Assembly (NCBI RefSeq): GCF_007858435.1
Contig: NZ_VIGW01000004.1
Span: forward strand, 1 to 64,000
DNA: 64,000 nucleotides
Direction: 5' to 3'
DNA from: Tsukamurella asaccharolytica
Lineage (GTDB): Bacteria > Actinomycetota > Actinomycetes > Mycobacteriales > Mycobacteriaceae
Positions 10,713 to 19,035 of the stretch are shown here, piece by piece (the first letter of the stretch is position 1; every line of letters starts with the position of its first letter). Below the pieces are notes generated by a model. It had not been told where the DNA came from and did not search any database. It was given only the letters and a program-made list of their open reading frames with translations. A program made the position numbers and the translations under genes.

Positions 10713-11613
10713 CACGCTGCTCGCGACCTCGATCCTCCCCGATGTCACGGGGTGGCGGCTCCTCATGTTCGAGCGGGTGCTGCCCATCGCGCTCTGGACC
10801 CTCGCCGCGGTCCTGGCGAACCGGTTCGTGAACTGGTTCTCCGTGCGCGTCACGATGCGGATCGACGCACAGTTCAAGAACAGCGACTCACTCGTCCGCT
10901 CGGAGTCCGCCAAGCACCAGCACGCCCTGATCCAGGTGATCAGCTGGGTCGCGATCGCCGCGATCTATCTGTTCGCCGCCTACCAGGTGGTCAAGACGCT
11001 CGGTGTGCCGATCACCGCCCTCGTCGCGCCCGCCACCGTCATCGGTGCGGCGCTCGGCTTCGGCGCGCAGCGCATCGTGCAGGACCTCCTGGCGGGCTTC
11101 TTCCTCATCACCGAACGGCAGTACGGTTTCGGCGACGTGGTGGATCTCGCGCTCACCGGCGGGTCGACGGCCGAGGGCACCGTCTCCGACGTCACGCTGC
11201 GGGTGACGAAGCTGCGTAACACCGACGGTGAGGTCATCACCGTCCCGAACGGACAGATCGTCAAGGCCACCAACCTGTCGAAGGACTGGGCCCGCGCCGT
11301 CGTCGACATCCCGCTGCCGAAGACAGTCGACATGGGCAAGGTCAACTCGCTGCTGCACCGGGTCGGCGAACGGGCCTACCACGACCCGAAGATGTCGACG
11401 CTGTTGCTCGATGAGCCGACGCTCATGGGCGTCGAGTCCATCGACCTGGACCAGGTGAACCTGCGGATGGTCGCGCGCACGCTCCCCGGCAAGCAGTTCG
11501 AGGTGGGGCGCAATCTTCGCGAGCGCATCGTGCGCAGCCTCGCGACGGCCGGCATCGACGTCGCGCCGGTCACCGACACCGTCGAGGACGAGGAGGAGGT
11601 GAAGCCGCAGTGA
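10702..11613 (+). CDS. MscS-family mechanosensitive channel
   Basis: The 303-residue product has a hydrophobic N-terminal helix (about residues 13-35), further helices (about 72-93 and 98-118), and the MscS pore/beta-domain region: [22 protein letters not shown] corresponds to TM3b and the start of the cytoplasmic vestibule, then [28 protein letters not shown] and [18 protein letters not shown]. Such channels open on hypo-osmotic shock. ATG 10702 (MTSSTLL) overlaps the prfB end by 11 bp; an in-frame GTG at 10696 is possible. Its stop overlaps the next GTG (GTGA). It corresponds in position to M. tuberculosis Rv3104c. Confidence 0.85.
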
Positions 11614-12185
11614 CGGACGACCCGAAGCGGCCGCAGGGCGACGAGCCCGACGCCGAGGCCACCACCGAGCTCCCCGCCCGGACGGCGCCCGAGCCGGCTG
11701 CCGCACCGTCGGAGTCCACGCGGCCGCGCCCGTCCGCCTGGCAGCGCGTCCCGAAGACCATCCCGCACACCCGGGCGCGCACCAGCACCGTCGTTCTGGT
11801 GCTGCTGTTCCTCGGGCTGATGTGGTGGTACCTCGACCTGTACGCGCAGTTCGTCCCCGAGGAACAGCGACGCACGGGGCAGACGCCCGTCGCGACCACG
11901 ACCGCGCCCGCCCGGGAGGCACCCACCTACGACGGGCCGACCACGACGCCGTCCCCGACCCCGTCGAGCGCGGTCCCGTCCCGCGGCGAGGTGGGGGAGT
12001 CCGGCGCACCCTCGTCGACGGTGCCGGGCAGCTCGGGTGAGCCGACCACCGCGCCCGCGCGCACGGCGACGACCACCTCCGCGCCGGGCGGGATCGTGCT
12101 GCCTGGCGGTGCGACGCTGCCGGGCGGGACCACGGAGCCGCCCACCTCCGGCGGCGCACCGACGACGACGGTTCCGGCGGGCTAG
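11610..12185 (+). CDS. Pro/Thr-rich single-pass membrane protein (Rv3103c-like position)
   Basis: The 191-residue protein has an acidic N-terminal tail of about 45 residues, one transmembrane helix (TSTVVLVLLFLGLMWWYLDL), then a long low-complexity Pro/Thr/Ser/Gly segment (PTTTPSPTPSSAVPS, GSSGEPTTAPARTATTTSAP, then a GGxxLPGG repeat). The extracytoplasmic part looks unstructured and wall-spanning. It starts at GTG 11610, overlapping the MscS stop, and precedes ftsE by 27 bp. The same kind of protein sits between the MscS-like gene and ftsE in M. tuberculosis. A divisome or wall link is suggested only by position. Confidence 0.65.
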   Translation: MTDDPKRPQGDEPDAEATTELPARTAPEPAAAPSESTRPRPSAWQRVPKTIPHTRARTSTVVLVLLFLGLMWWYLDLYAQFVPEEQRRTGQTPVATTTAPAREAPTYDGPTTTPSPTPSSAVPSRGEVGESGAPSSTVPGSSGEPTTAPARTATTTSAPGGIVLPGGATLPGGTTEPPTSGGAPTTTVPAG

Positions 12186-12212
12186 TCCCCGGCGTCAGTA
12201 GACTGGGCGCTC

Positions 12213-12902
12213 GTGATCACGCTCCAGAACGTCACGATGATGTACAAGGCGTCGGCCCGGCCGGCGCTCCATGACCTGTCGCTCGAGATCGGCAAGGGTG
12301 AGTTCGCCTTCCTGATCGGGCCCTCGGGTTCCGGGAAGTCGACGTTCTTCCGGCTGTTGCTCAAGGAGGACAAGCCGACCAGCGGCGACGTCTACGTGGG
12401 CGACTACCACGTGAACAAGCTCTCCGGGCGGCGCGTCCCGCAGTTGCGGCAGTCGCTGGGATGCGTCTTCCAGGACTTCCGGCTGCTGCAGCAGAAGACG
12501 GTGGCCGAGAACGTGGCCTTCGCGCTCGAGGTCATCGGCAAGCCGCGCACCGTCATCGACCGGACCGTTCCGCAGGTGCTCGACTACGTGGGGCTCGGCG
12601 GCAAGGCGAACCGCATGCCGAGCGAGCTGTCGGGCGGTGAGAAGCAGCGCGTTGCGATCGCCCGCGCCATCGCGAACCGGCCGCTGCTGCTGCTCGCCGA
12701 CGAGCCGACAGGCAACCTCGACCCCGACACGTCGGCCGAGATCGTGGACGTGCTCGACCGGATCAACCGGGCCGGGACCACCGTGGTCATGGCCACGCAC
12801 GACCGGCACATCGTGGATTCGATGCGCCGCCGTGTCATCGAGTTCCGCATGGGCGAGATGGTGCGCGACGACGCCACCGGCGTGTACGGGCTGGGCCGCT
12901 GA
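12213..12902 (+). CDS. ftsE: Cell-division ABC ATPase FtsE
   Basis: The 229-residue ABC ATPase carries Walker [15 protein letters not shown] (residues 37-50), Q-loop [20 protein letters not shown], signature [15 protein letters not shown] and Walker [15 protein letters not shown], then the H-loop VVMATHD. FtsE works with the membrane protein FtsX at the septum to control peptidoglycan hydrolases (RipC in mycobacteria). GTG 12213 gives the standard N-terminus [11 protein letters not shown]. Gene order ftsE-ftsX-smpB-ssrA is conserved across the group. The gap to ftsX is 54 bp. Confidence 0.96.
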   Translation: MITLQNVTMMYKASARPALHDLSLEIGKGEFAFLIGPSGSGKSTFFRLLLKEDKPTSGDVYVGDYHVNKLSGRRVPQLRQSLGCVFQDFRLLQQKTVAENVAFALEVIGKPRTVIDRTVPQVLDYVGLGGKANRMPSELSGGEKQRVAIARAIANRPLLLLADEPTGNLDPDTSAEIVDVLDRINRAGTTVVMATHDRHIVDSMRRRVIEFRMGEMVRDDATGVYGLGR

Positions 12903-12956
12903 CGGCGCCCGCCGCGCCCGACGCCGACGACGACGAACCGAAGGACTGAATTCCCA

Positions 12957-13862
12957 GTGCGAGCCAGTTTCATCACCAGCGAGGTCTTCACGGGCCTGCG
13001 CCGGAACGTGAGCATGACGATCGCCATGATCCTGACCACCGCGATCTCGCTCGGCCTCTTCGGCGGTGGTCTGCTCGTGGTGCGGATGGCCGACAAGAGC
13101 CAGGACATCTTCCTGCAGCGCGTCGAGATCCAGGTCTTCGTCGACGACAAGGTCGCCGCCGACGATCCGGACTGCCAGAAGTCCGTGTGCCAGGCGCTCG
13201 AATCGAAGATCAAGGCCCAGCCCGGCGTCGACTCCATCGACTACATCTCCCAGGAGCAGGCGCTCGAGACCGCCAAGACCAAGACCTTCGCCGGGCAGCC
13301 CGAGCTCGCCGACCTGGTGCGTCCCGGCGTGCTGCCCGCGTCCTTCAAAGTGCGCGTCGGCGACGAGAACAGGTTCGCCGCGGTGATCGACGCCGTGAAG
13401 GGGCAGCCCGGCGTCGCCGGGGTGCAGGACCAGCGCGAGCTGGTGGAACGCGTCTTCTCCGTGCTCAACGGCGCGCGGAACGCCGCCTTCTTCGTCGCGC
13501 TGATCCAGGCGGTCGCGGCGGTCCTACTGATCGCGAACATGGTTCAGGTGGCCGCGTACACGCGGCGCACCGAGGTCTCGATCATGCGGCTCGTGGGCGC
13601 CTCCCGCTGGTACACCCAGTTGCCCTTCCTCCTGGAGGCTGTGATCGGCGCGGTGATCGGCGCGGGGCTCGCGATCGCGGGCCTGTTCGCGGGCAAGGCC
13701 CTGTTCTTCGACCGGGCCCTGCGCGAGATGTACGGGGTGAACATCCTGGCGCGGATCACCAACACCGACGTGCTCCTGGTCTCACCGTGGCTGATCCTCG
13801 TGGGCGCCGGCTTCGCCGCCATCACCGCGTACGTGACCCTGCGCTTCTACGTGCGGGAGTAG
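12957..13862 (+). CDS. ftsX: Cell-division protein FtsX
   Basis: The 301-residue membrane protein shows the FtsX layout: a first helix ([20 protein letters not shown], about residues 20-42), an extracytoplasmic domain with a Cys pair (DPDCQKSVC near residues 70-80), then three helices of the FtsX/MacB domain ([20 protein letters not shown], the [20 protein letters not shown] region and [20 protein letters not shown]). [10 protein letters not shown] is the typical cytoplasmic loop contacting the ATPase. It couples FtsE ATP hydrolysis to activation of wall hydrolases outside. Start GTG 12957 ([17 protein letters not shown]) is the family start. Confidence 0.95.
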   Translation: MRASFITSEVFTGLRRNVSMTIAMILTTAISLGLFGGGLLVVRMADKSQDIFLQRVEIQVFVDDKVAADDPDCQKSVCQALESKIKAQPGVDSIDYISQEQALETAKTKTFAGQPELADLVRPGVLPASFKVRVGDENRFAAVIDAVKGQPGVAGVQDQRELVERVFSVLNGARNAAFFVALIQAVAAVLLIANMVQVAAYTRRTEVSIMRLVGASRWYTQLPFLLEAVIGAVIGAGLAIAGLFAGKALFFDRALREMYGVNILARITNTDVLLVSPWLILVGAGFAAITAYVTLRFYVRE

Positions 13863-13966
13863 CGCACCGATAAGTCGCTTTCCGCGCACCGTCGCATCCC
13901 CGTAGGATGGAGAGGTTGCCCAGCGTGACCGGCACTCGGTCGCGGCGTACGGAAGGGATGGGGACG

Positions 13967-14446
13967 ATGGCGAAGGAGAAGGGGCGCTCGGTGATCGCGA
14001 GCAACCGCAAGGCGCGCCACAACTACGCCATCCTCGACACCTTCGAGGCCGGGGTCGTGCTGGTGGGGACCGAGGTGAAGGCGCTCCGCGAGGGCAAGGC
14101 CTCCCTGGTCGACGCCTACGCGACCATCGACGACGGTGAGGTCTGGCTGCGCGGCCTGCACATCCCCGAGTACGGCAACGGCTCGTGGATCAACCACACG
14201 CCGCGCCGCACCCGCAAGCTGCTCATGCATAGGCGGGAGATCGACTCGCTGACCGGCAAGATCCGTGAGGGCAACCAGACGCTCGTGCCGCTGTCGATGT
14301 ACTTCAACGAGGGCCGCGTGAAGGTCGAGCTGGCGCTCGCCAAGGGCAAGCAGGACTACGACAAGCGGCACGACATCGCCCGCCGCACCGCCGAGCGCGA
14401 GCTGGTCCGGGAGCTGGGCCGGCGCGTCAAGGGCATGCGCGGCTGA
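13967..14446 (+). CDS. smpB: SsrA-binding protein SmpB
   Basis: The 159-residue protein binds the tRNA-like domain of tmRNA and delivers it to stalled ribosomes. Seen: [92 protein letters not shown] and a basic C-terminal tail (RRVKGMRG). ATG 13967 lies 9 bp after GGAAGGG and gives the normal length (about 160); an earlier ATG at 13907 would add 20 odd residues. A TAGGAT box near 13902 could be a local promoter. Its RNA partner ssrA follows 320 bp downstream. Confidence 0.95.
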   Translation: MAKEKGRSVIASNRKARHNYAILDTFEAGVVLVGTEVKALREGKASLVDAYATIDDGEVWLRGLHIPEYGNGSWINHTPRRTRKLLMHRREIDSLTGKIREGNQTLVPLSMYFNEGRVKVELALAKGKQDYDKRHDIARRTAERELVRELGRRVKGMRG

Positions 14447-14557
14447 CGTCTTTCCGACGGTGCCCGGCGTGGCGCGTTGAGTTCCGATCTTCGCGGGCGT
14501 TCACTTGAGGCACGAGTTACTGGTGTGACTTGTGAGACTCAAGTGAGGAGCGAATCC

Positions 14558-14680
14558 ATGAGCGTCGAGAACCGGGCCAAGGTCGTTTCGCTGGCACAGC
14601 GCGTGGGTGGGGTGCTGCTCACCGTGCTGATGAACATGAACGCCTCCGCGGCCGGCGTGCGTCTGCGCGCCGTCGGATAA
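14558..14680 (+). CDS. Possible 40-residue small protein before ssrA
   Basis: ATG 14558 lies seven bases after GAGGAG, a strong ribosome site. The 40-residue product (MSVENRAKVVSLAQRVGGVL, then LTVLMNMNASAAGVRLRAVG) has a short amphipathic or hydrophobic middle and a basic end. It fills most of the space between smpB and the ssrA promoter. I know no family for it. The good ribosome site is the main support; codon use is compatible with coding but the length is too short to be sure. Confidence 0.4.
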   Translation: MSVENRAKVVSLAQRVGGVLLTVLMNMNASAAGVRLRAVG

Positions 14681-14684
14681 TCGC

Positions 14685-14740
14685 TGGACAGAGGCCGATG
14701 CCGGTGCGGTAGTATGGAACTTCCACCCCGCAAGGGGTGG
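14685..14740 (+). promoter_or_regulatory. ssrA promoter and 5' precursor hairpin
   Basis: TGGACA (14685-14690) and TAGTAT (14710-14715) lie 19 bp apart, a slightly long sigma-70 spacing. Transcription would begin near 14722. Directly there a perfect hairpin CCACCCC-GCAA-GGGGTGG (14723-14740) would cap the 5' end of the tmRNA precursor, about 24 nt before the mature 5' end that RNase P should make. Confidence 0.5.
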
Positions 14741-14763
14741 GCTTCCGCTGAGGCGGACGATGA

Positions 14764-15131
14764 GGGGCCGATCGGTTTCGACTTCGTTTGTTGACGCGGG
14801 GGAAGCGTGCCGGTGCAGGCTGGAGACCACCGTAAGCGTCGCAGCAACCCTATAAGCGCCGATTCCAATCAGCGCGACTTCGCTCTCGCTGCCTAAGCAG
14901 CCAGGCGAGTCTGTCAGTCCGGGTTCGCCCTCGGCCCGGGTACTGGCATCAGCTAGAGGGATTCACCCCGCGGTGCGGTCGCGGCATCGCGGGGGACATC
15001 CAACAGCGACTGGGATCGTCATCCTGGCTCGTCCGTGAGACCGGGAGATCCGAGTAGAGGCACAGCGGACTGCGCACGGAGAAGCCCCGTAGAAATGACG
15101 GAGGACCCGGGTTCAATTCCCGGCGGCTCCA
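14764..15131 (+). ncRNA. ssrA: Transfer-messenger RNA (tmRNA); tag ADSNQRDFALAA
   Basis: The 5' end GGGGCCGATCGGTTTCGAC is the tmRNA signature. The 3' end has a T-arm (GGGTTCAATTCCCGG) and acceptor strand CGGCTCC that pairs with GGGGCCG (one G-U). The G-U at the third pair is the alanine identity mark. The resume codon GCC is at 14858 and the reading frame ADSNQRDFALAA ends at TAA 14894-14896. The tag differs from the M. tuberculosis type at a few positions and ends in the protease signal LAA. CCA is not encoded; the base after the discriminator A (15131) begins CGG. Length is 368 nt. The RNA rescues stalled ribosomes together with SmpB. Confidence 0.95.
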
Positions 15132-15135
15132 CGGA

Positions 15136-15174
15136 CCCCCGTTCACCTGAAACGCCAGGTGGGCGGGGGTTTTT
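15136..15174 (+). terminator. Intrinsic terminator of ssrA
   Basis: CCCCCG and CACCTG (15136-15149) pair with CAGGTG and CGGGGG (15156-15169), followed by five T residues and TCT. It starts 5 bp after the tmRNA end, a textbook rho-independent terminator. Confidence 0.9.
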
Positions 15175-15179
15175 CTCTG

Positions 15180-15251
15180 TCATGAGCAGGGTGTCAGCAG
15201 GCATCATGACAACCTCATGACAAGTCAGCGGGATTCGGTGTCATGATGACA
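15180..15251. repeat. Cluster of TCATGA(CA) repeats behind ssrA
   Basis: TCATGAG (15180), TCATGACA (15204-15211), TCATGACA (15215-15222) and the odd palindrome TGTCATGATGACA (15239-15251) occur within 72 bp. The 11-bp spacing of the middle pair puts them on one helix face. They may be operator half-sites or arm-type integrase sites of a lost element at ssrA. Confidence 0.45.
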
Positions 15252-15329
15252 GCGGTGCGGGCGGGCACCCTCGACGGCATGACACAGCGGTACAGGTTCG
15301 TCTGGGATAACAACTCATCGGGGGAGACT

Positions 15330-15627
15330 CTCCGGGAGGGGGGCTGTAGGGCTGAGCGATACCGCTCGGGAGGCGCGGGATGCGATCCCACCGGAGGTCG
15401 CTGGAATAATCCCCTCGGCGGGGGTTATCGAGCAGGACTTGATGGACCACTTCCAGAACCCAGACAACGGGGCAGGCGCGTTCTACTACGCGACCCAGCC
15501 GCCGCTGCGTTTATTCGTGAGCACGGTCTAAGCGGTCGTACAGGATGCGCTGTGTACCGCAGCGCCAGCCTCAGATGGGTCACGCGCCGGTCTACAGGCG
15601 ATTCTGGGCGCGCCTGGACGGGACTAG
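15330..15627 (+). pseudogene. Degenerate coding remnant with an in-frame stop
   Basis: One plus-strand frame reads like protein: LSDTAREARDAIPPEVAGII, then SAGVIEQDLMDHFQNPDNGA and AFYYATQPPLRLFVSTV, ending at TAA 15529-15531. The same frame then continues without a break in character (AVVQDALCTAAPASDGSRAG, LQAILGAPGRD) to TAG 15625-15627. There is no convincing start; a stop lies upstream at 15280. It therefore looks like the C-terminal part of a gene carrying a premature stop. I do not recognise the family. The 15252-15329 stretch before it holds nothing I can identify. Confidence 0.4.
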
Positions 15628-15947
15628 CACTTCGGGCGTTTGCGTCGAACCAGATACGCCCCTGCGACCAAGTACGCGACATAGATCACCGCTGCGAGCA
15701 CGTAAATCAGAGTCGAGACCGTCGATGGCTTGCCGCTCGCCGCGAGCGCCGCGCCGCCGAAAACCACCACGGTGACGACGGGGGCGAGAATCCAGAACGC
15801 AGCCTTCGTCTTTGAGTCCCGGAGGTGCGGCGGGACGGCGGTGGAGAGCAGCAGCTCGATGAGAACCCACCCGGGGTTATCGGACTTCGATTCCTCGTGC
15901 CTACGCGGCTCTGGCGAGTCCTTCGTCAGCTCAGACTCCCTGGACAT
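15624..15947 (-). CDS. Small membrane protein, two predicted helices
   Basis: The 107-residue product has a charged N-terminal half (MSRESELTKDSPEPRRHEES, then WVLIELLLSTAVPPHLRDSK) and two hydrophobic helices in the C-terminal half (AAFWILAPVVTVVVFGGAAL and STLIYVLAAVIYVAYLVAGA), ending in a basic tail RRKRPKC. ATG 15947 follows a GAGG-rich ribosome site. An ATG five codons upstream is also possible. No family is recognised. It is part of the accessory island behind ssrA and converges with the degenerate remnant. Confidence 0.5.
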   Translation of the reverse strand: MSRESELTKDSPEPRRHEESKSDNPGWVLIELLLSTAVPPHLRDSKTKAAFWILAPVVTVVVFGGAALAASGKPSTVSTLIYVLAAVIYVAYLVAGAYLVRRKRPKC

Positions 15948-16064
15948 CCTCGATCCTCTCATTGGGGGTTCACGCGGTCGTACTGAACGTACGCTACCCG
16001 TGGGTCCAGGCACCCACTGTGCGCCGAGCCGGCGAAAGGTGTCCCCATGTCTGGGCACAAGAAA

Positions 16065-16095
16065 ACCCCCGCTCAGCGTTTGTCTGAACGGGGGT
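16065..16095 (-). terminator. Intrinsic terminator for the minus-strand genes at 16.1-16.6 kb
   Basis: Arms ACCCCCG(C/T)TCAG and its complement (16065-16076 and 16084-16095) enclose a 7-nt loop. On the minus strand the hairpin is followed by TTTTCTTG. It lies 15 bp past the stop of the protease remnant. Confidence 0.75.
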
Positions 16096-16110
16096 CTGTG
16101 GGGGCGTCGG

Positions 16111-16371
16111 CTAGCTCGTGAGAACCGTCAAGTTGTATCCCATGCTCTTGGCGGCAGCCAGGACACCGCTCACAGGCTCCGCGACAATCTGACCCGTGGT
16201 GGTCCTCTCCGCGAGGAGGATGCCCACGAGCACCGATCCGGCGTAGATCGCCGTACCGCTGTCGCCGTGGTCGGCTTCCATTCCGGTGATCGTGAATTCA
16301 CTGGTCGAGAAGTCATCCGGCGAGACCGAGCCCAGCTCCCGACCAGGGGAGCTGGGCTCTGTGCGTTGCCG
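16111..16371 (-). pseudogene. Trypsin-like serine protease, C-terminal remnant
   Basis: A minus-strand frame ending at TAG 16111-16113 reads EFTITGMEADHGDSGTAIYA, then GSVLVGILLAERTTTGQIVA, EPVSGVLAAAKSMGYNLTV. The GDSG is the nucleophile motif of S1/chymotrypsin-fold proteases, and the following VGIL and VSGVL fit the last strands and helix. The frame is closed upstream by TGA at 16372-16374, and no start or His/Asp part of the triad is present. A 13-bp hairpin (16328-16359) lies inside the upstream part of the frame, so the fragment seems to have been cut and joined to foreign DNA. Such proteases occur in the secretomes and phages of this group. Confidence 0.6.
16328..16359. terminator. 13-bp perfect hairpin behind the small secreted protein
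   Basis: GAGCCCAGCTCCC (16328-16340) and GGGAGCTGGGCTC (16347-16359) form a perfect stem with a six-base loop. It lies 17 bp past the stop of the minus-strand secreted protein. There is no T tract, so termination is plausible but not sure. Confidence 0.5.
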
Positions 16372-16376
16372 TCAGA

Positions 16377-16634
16377 TCAGCGGCACTCGAACTGCGTCCA
16401 CATCAGCTTGTACGGCGCACCAGTCCGCCCCTGCGCCTTCGCCTTGCGCCACGCGTCCTGCGTCGCCTGCTGCGGTCCGCCGCCGTACCCGTCGAAGATG
16501 TAGTTCCCGAACATGACTCGCGAGTGGTACTGGCACGTCTCCGCGTTCGCCGCCCCCGCAGCGACCGTGCCGAGTCCCGCCAGCACCGCCGCGCCCGCGA
16601 TCACGCCAGCAGTCACTCTCTTGATCTTGCTCAT
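16377..16634 (-). CDS. Small secreted protein with two cysteines
   Basis: The 85-residue precursor has a clear signal peptide (MSKIKRVTAGVIAGAAVLAG, cleavage near ANA-ET) and a mature part of about 55 residues, rich in Gly and aromatic residues, with Cys near both ends (ETCQYHSRVMFGNYIF ... WTQFECR) that could form one disulfide. ATG 16634 has an excellent ribosome site, GGGAGGAG, eleven bases upstream. No family is recognised, though small two-Cys secreted proteins are common in actinobacteria and their phages. It lies upstream of the protease remnant on the same strand. Confidence 0.65.
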   Translation of the reverse strand: MSKIKRVTAGVIAGAAVLAGLGTVAAGAANAETCQYHSRVMFGNYIFDGYGGGPQQATQDAWRKAKAQGRTGAPYKLMWTQFECR

Positions 16635-16796
16635 GTCTTGATCTCCTCCCGTAGCGGCGGACCCTCCCCAGGGTCGGGGACGTGACATCCTCCGCCGCCT
16701 CCGATTGAAGCATCGGGGCGATGATGGAAGCTAGCGAGAATGGCAACGATCAGGTCTCGAAAAGTATTAACACCTTTAATGAAACGGAGGTCAACA

Positions 16797-17243
16797 ATGG
16801 TCCTCGACGCCTGTCGATTGGAGTATCGAGCCCCTTCTGTTAAAGGGTGTCAAGTTTGCCGCTATCGTCCGAGGCGACACCGTACGGGAAGGGGTGGTCT
16901 GATCTACTTCAACGTCCAGGCGGAGGCGACGGATGCTGCTGCAAGGTCGTCCGCTGCTGCCGCCAGCTCATCAGCAGCGGCAGCATCGTCAGCGGTTGCT
17001 GCGGCGGCACTGAGGGATCGAGCGCGCGCTGCTGCCCCTGCGGAGATCGCCGAGGCGGCGCGGGAGCGTGCCAAGTGCGGTCCCGATCCTGCTGAGGGCA
17101 ACTACCACTTCGACGCGTTGGAGACGAGGCTCTGCAAGCTCTCTGTGTTCGAGAAATACGGGACGTGTGACCAGAGCGAGTCGAAGAATCTCACCCTGGA
17201 CAACTGCGTGGACTGGCTCATCGGGAAGGGAAAGGTGAAGTAG
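16797..17243 (+). CDS. Hypothetical protein, Ala-rich helix and Cys-containing C-terminus
   Basis: ATG 16797 has a strong GGAGG site seven bases upstream, so I prefer it to ATG 16740. The 148-residue product has a basic Cys-rich start (DACRLEYRAPSVKGCQVCRY), a long Ala/Ser run (residues about 45-75) that should be helical or coiled, and a C-terminal part with three Cys (AKCGPDPAEGNYHFDALETR, LCKLSVFEKYGTCDQSESKN, LDNCVDWLIGKGKVK). The N-terminal 35 residues are AT-richer than the rest and may not be native to the same gene. No family is recognised. It precedes a truncated lipoprotein by 2 bp. Confidence 0.5.
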   Translation: MVLDACRLEYRAPSVKGCQVCRYRPRRHRTGRGGLIYFNVQAEATDAAARSSAAAASSSAAAASSAVAAAALRDRARAAAPAEIAEAARERAKCGPDPAEGNYHFDALETRLCKLSVFEKYGTCDQSESKNLTLDNCVDWLIGKGKVK

Positions 17244-17245
17244 CA

Positions 17246-17479
17246 ATGAGGAATCGGCGACGGAGTCTTCTCCCCTTCGCGGTCGACAGCGGGTCCGCAG
17301 TCTTGGCAGGCTGCTCGACCACCATCGCTGGAACCGCTGTGCTTGTGGGGACTGGCAGTGGTGCGGCGTCCACTGAGGTGGCATCAGCGCAGAGTGACCA
17401 TGACCGCGCAATCGTCCGCGCCAAACGGTCGCTTGGCGAGCACTTGCACCCGCTCACGAGCGGGACGCTCCCCTGTTAG
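17246..17479 (+). CDS. Short lipoprotein-like precursor, possibly truncated
   Basis: The 77-residue product begins MRNRRRSLLPFAVDSGSAVL and then AGCSTTIAGTAV; LAGC is a lipobox, so the protein should be lipid-anchored if translated. The signal core is weaker than in the next gene (it contains D and S). The rest is low-complexity and ends TSGTLPC. It resembles the first part of the downstream lipoprotein and may be a decayed duplicate of it. ATG 17246 directly follows the previous stop, which suggests read-through translation from that gene. Confidence 0.4.
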   Translation: MRNRRRSLLPFAVDSGSAVLAGCSTTIAGTAVLVGTGSGAASTEVASAQSDHDRAIVRAKRSLGEHLHPLTSGTLPC

Positions 17480-17490
17480 CGTGCCTAGTC

Positions 17491-18699
17491 ATGGGGAGAA
17501 GAAGGACACCTTTCGCGGTGACCGCCGCTGCGCTGTGTGCCGTGCTCGCGGGGTGCTCGACGGTCGAGGGGATACCCGTCGCGGACCCATCGGTGGAGGC
17601 TGCGTTCAAGCTCGACACAGGCAACTACCCGACGACGCCGCGAGTGGTGAAAGCGGTAACTCCCGCCGATGCATGGCAGCAAGAGGGGTTCCGAATCGGC
17701 GACTCCGTTATTTCGCCGTGGGACGTGGACTCGTCGTTGACTGGCACAACCGTTGGGGAGGGTGGCGAGCTTGTGGGTCCCGTGTGGATGCCCGCTCAGC
17801 TCGGTGCGAATGGTCTCGCGCTGCCGATGACGACCGAGATGTTGGACGCGTTCAAGTCCAGCCCGTTCCAGGCGGGGTTCGTCGCAGCCGCGCAGAACGC
17901 AGACAAGACGAAGGTGTTCCGCGCGGCTCTGTTCCGCTACCCGAGCGCCGACGCTGTGCGCACGGTCGTGGACGCCGCTGTTGCGAAGAACCCGACACCT
18001 GGCACGCAGAATTTGGTTCCTGGCGCGGTAACTCTCATGGTCACAGGCACATCAGGCGGGGACACCGTGACGGTCGGCATCGCGAAGGGCGCGATGCTCG
18101 CCTTGCTCAGCCTGACCAGCGCCACCACGAATGTAGACGCGACGAAAGCAATCCTGACGAAAGCCGTGCAACTACAGACTCCGAAGATCGACGAGTACAA
18201 GCCTTCGCCATCATCTGGCGCTATGCCGAACGTGCCGATGGACCGTGACGGGATCATGTCTCGGACGTTGGCTTCGCGCCCTGGCTCGGACTACAACAAC
18301 GCGTTGTCTCCTGAATTCAACTGGACTGACGGGTACTCGACTGCTGGTACTTTCGCGCGGCTTCTAGTCCAGAACCGTGGGGTAGACACGCGATGGGGCG
18401 TTGACCTCGTGGGGCGCACCAGCTTCGTCTCCGTGCTCCGCCTACCGAACGAGCAGAAGGCGGGTGAATACATCCAAACGGACGCGCTGAACCCGTCACC
18501 AGGCAACCCGTTCGCAACAGTGCCTGGGATCAACTCGTCGCTGGCGAGGTGCTACAGCGGCTCGACGCGGGATCGTGTAGTGCATACGTGCGCGGTGCAC
18601 GGACGTTACGTCGCCTACACCGTCGGCACCACGTTGCAGCGAGTCATGCAGGCGGCCAGCGCGGAGTACCTGATCCTCAAGGCAGCGGGGCCGAACTGA
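17491..18699 (+). CDS. Secreted lipoprotein, actinobacterial DUF7373-type
   Basis: The 402-residue lipoprotein begins MGRRRTPFAVTAAALCAVLA followed by GCSTVEGIPV, a good lipobox (LAGC). The mature part has two alpha/beta halves: LDTGNYPTTPRVVKAVTPAD, then ALFRYPSADAVRTVVDAAVA and, in the second half, NWTDGYSTAGTFARLLVQNR and VHTCAVHGRYVAYTVGTTLQ. Large families of such lipoproteins with the LDTGNYPT.PR motif are found in Nocardia, Rhodococcus and Tsukamurella; their function is unknown. GTG is not used; ATG 17491 is 11 bp past the previous stop. It is the only full-length gene with a family I recognise in this accessory stretch. Confidence 0.75.
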   Translation: MGRRRTPFAVTAAALCAVLAGCSTVEGIPVADPSVEAAFKLDTGNYPTTPRVVKAVTPADAWQQEGFRIGDSVISPWDVDSSLTGTTVGEGGELVGPVWMPAQLGANGLALPMTTEMLDAFKSSPFQAGFVAAAQNADKTKVFRAALFRYPSADAVRTVVDAAVAKNPTPGTQNLVPGAVTLMVTGTSGGDTVTVGIAKGAMLALLSLTSATTNVDATKAILTKAVQLQTPKIDEYKPSPSSGAMPNVPMDRDGIMSRTLASRPGSDYNNALSPEFNWTDGYSTAGTFARLLVQNRGVDTRWGVDLVGRTSFVSVLRLPNEQKAGEYIQTDALNPSPGNPFATVPGINSSLARCYSGSTRDRVVHTCAVHGRYVAYTVGTTLQRVMQAASAEYLILKAAGPN

Positions 18700-19035
18700 C
18701 CCACCTGCGCACGGGATGATTGCCGAGCCGTGACGCATTTCGCCTCGCCACATGTCGTTGCTCGCGTGGCATGGTCGTTCGCAGACATGGACACCAGGTG
18801 ACCCATCGCCCTCGTACGGGGCAGTCGTCGCAGGTTGCCCCATTGAGGTCGCGGATCGAAGGCGAAGCAGTTCGAAGTCGAACAGTCATCCGCTCTCACT
18901 TCTGTACATCGGACACCCGCCCTGATGTCCAATTCCGCGCGGCGGTCGATGCAGCTGGTCGGGTGTCGCACCTGGTGTCACGCGCGGAGGTGTCATATCC
19001 CAGCGGCGCGTGGGGTGGGACGCCCTTGGAGGGGG
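18700..19035. other. 336-bp stretch without a clear gene
   Basis: Short minus-strand frames here contain Cys-rich phrases (such as CDDCPVRGRWVTWCPC), but frames are broken and no ribosome site is convincing. I see no RNA hairpin with a T tract. It is probably decayed accessory DNA. Confidence 0.4.
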
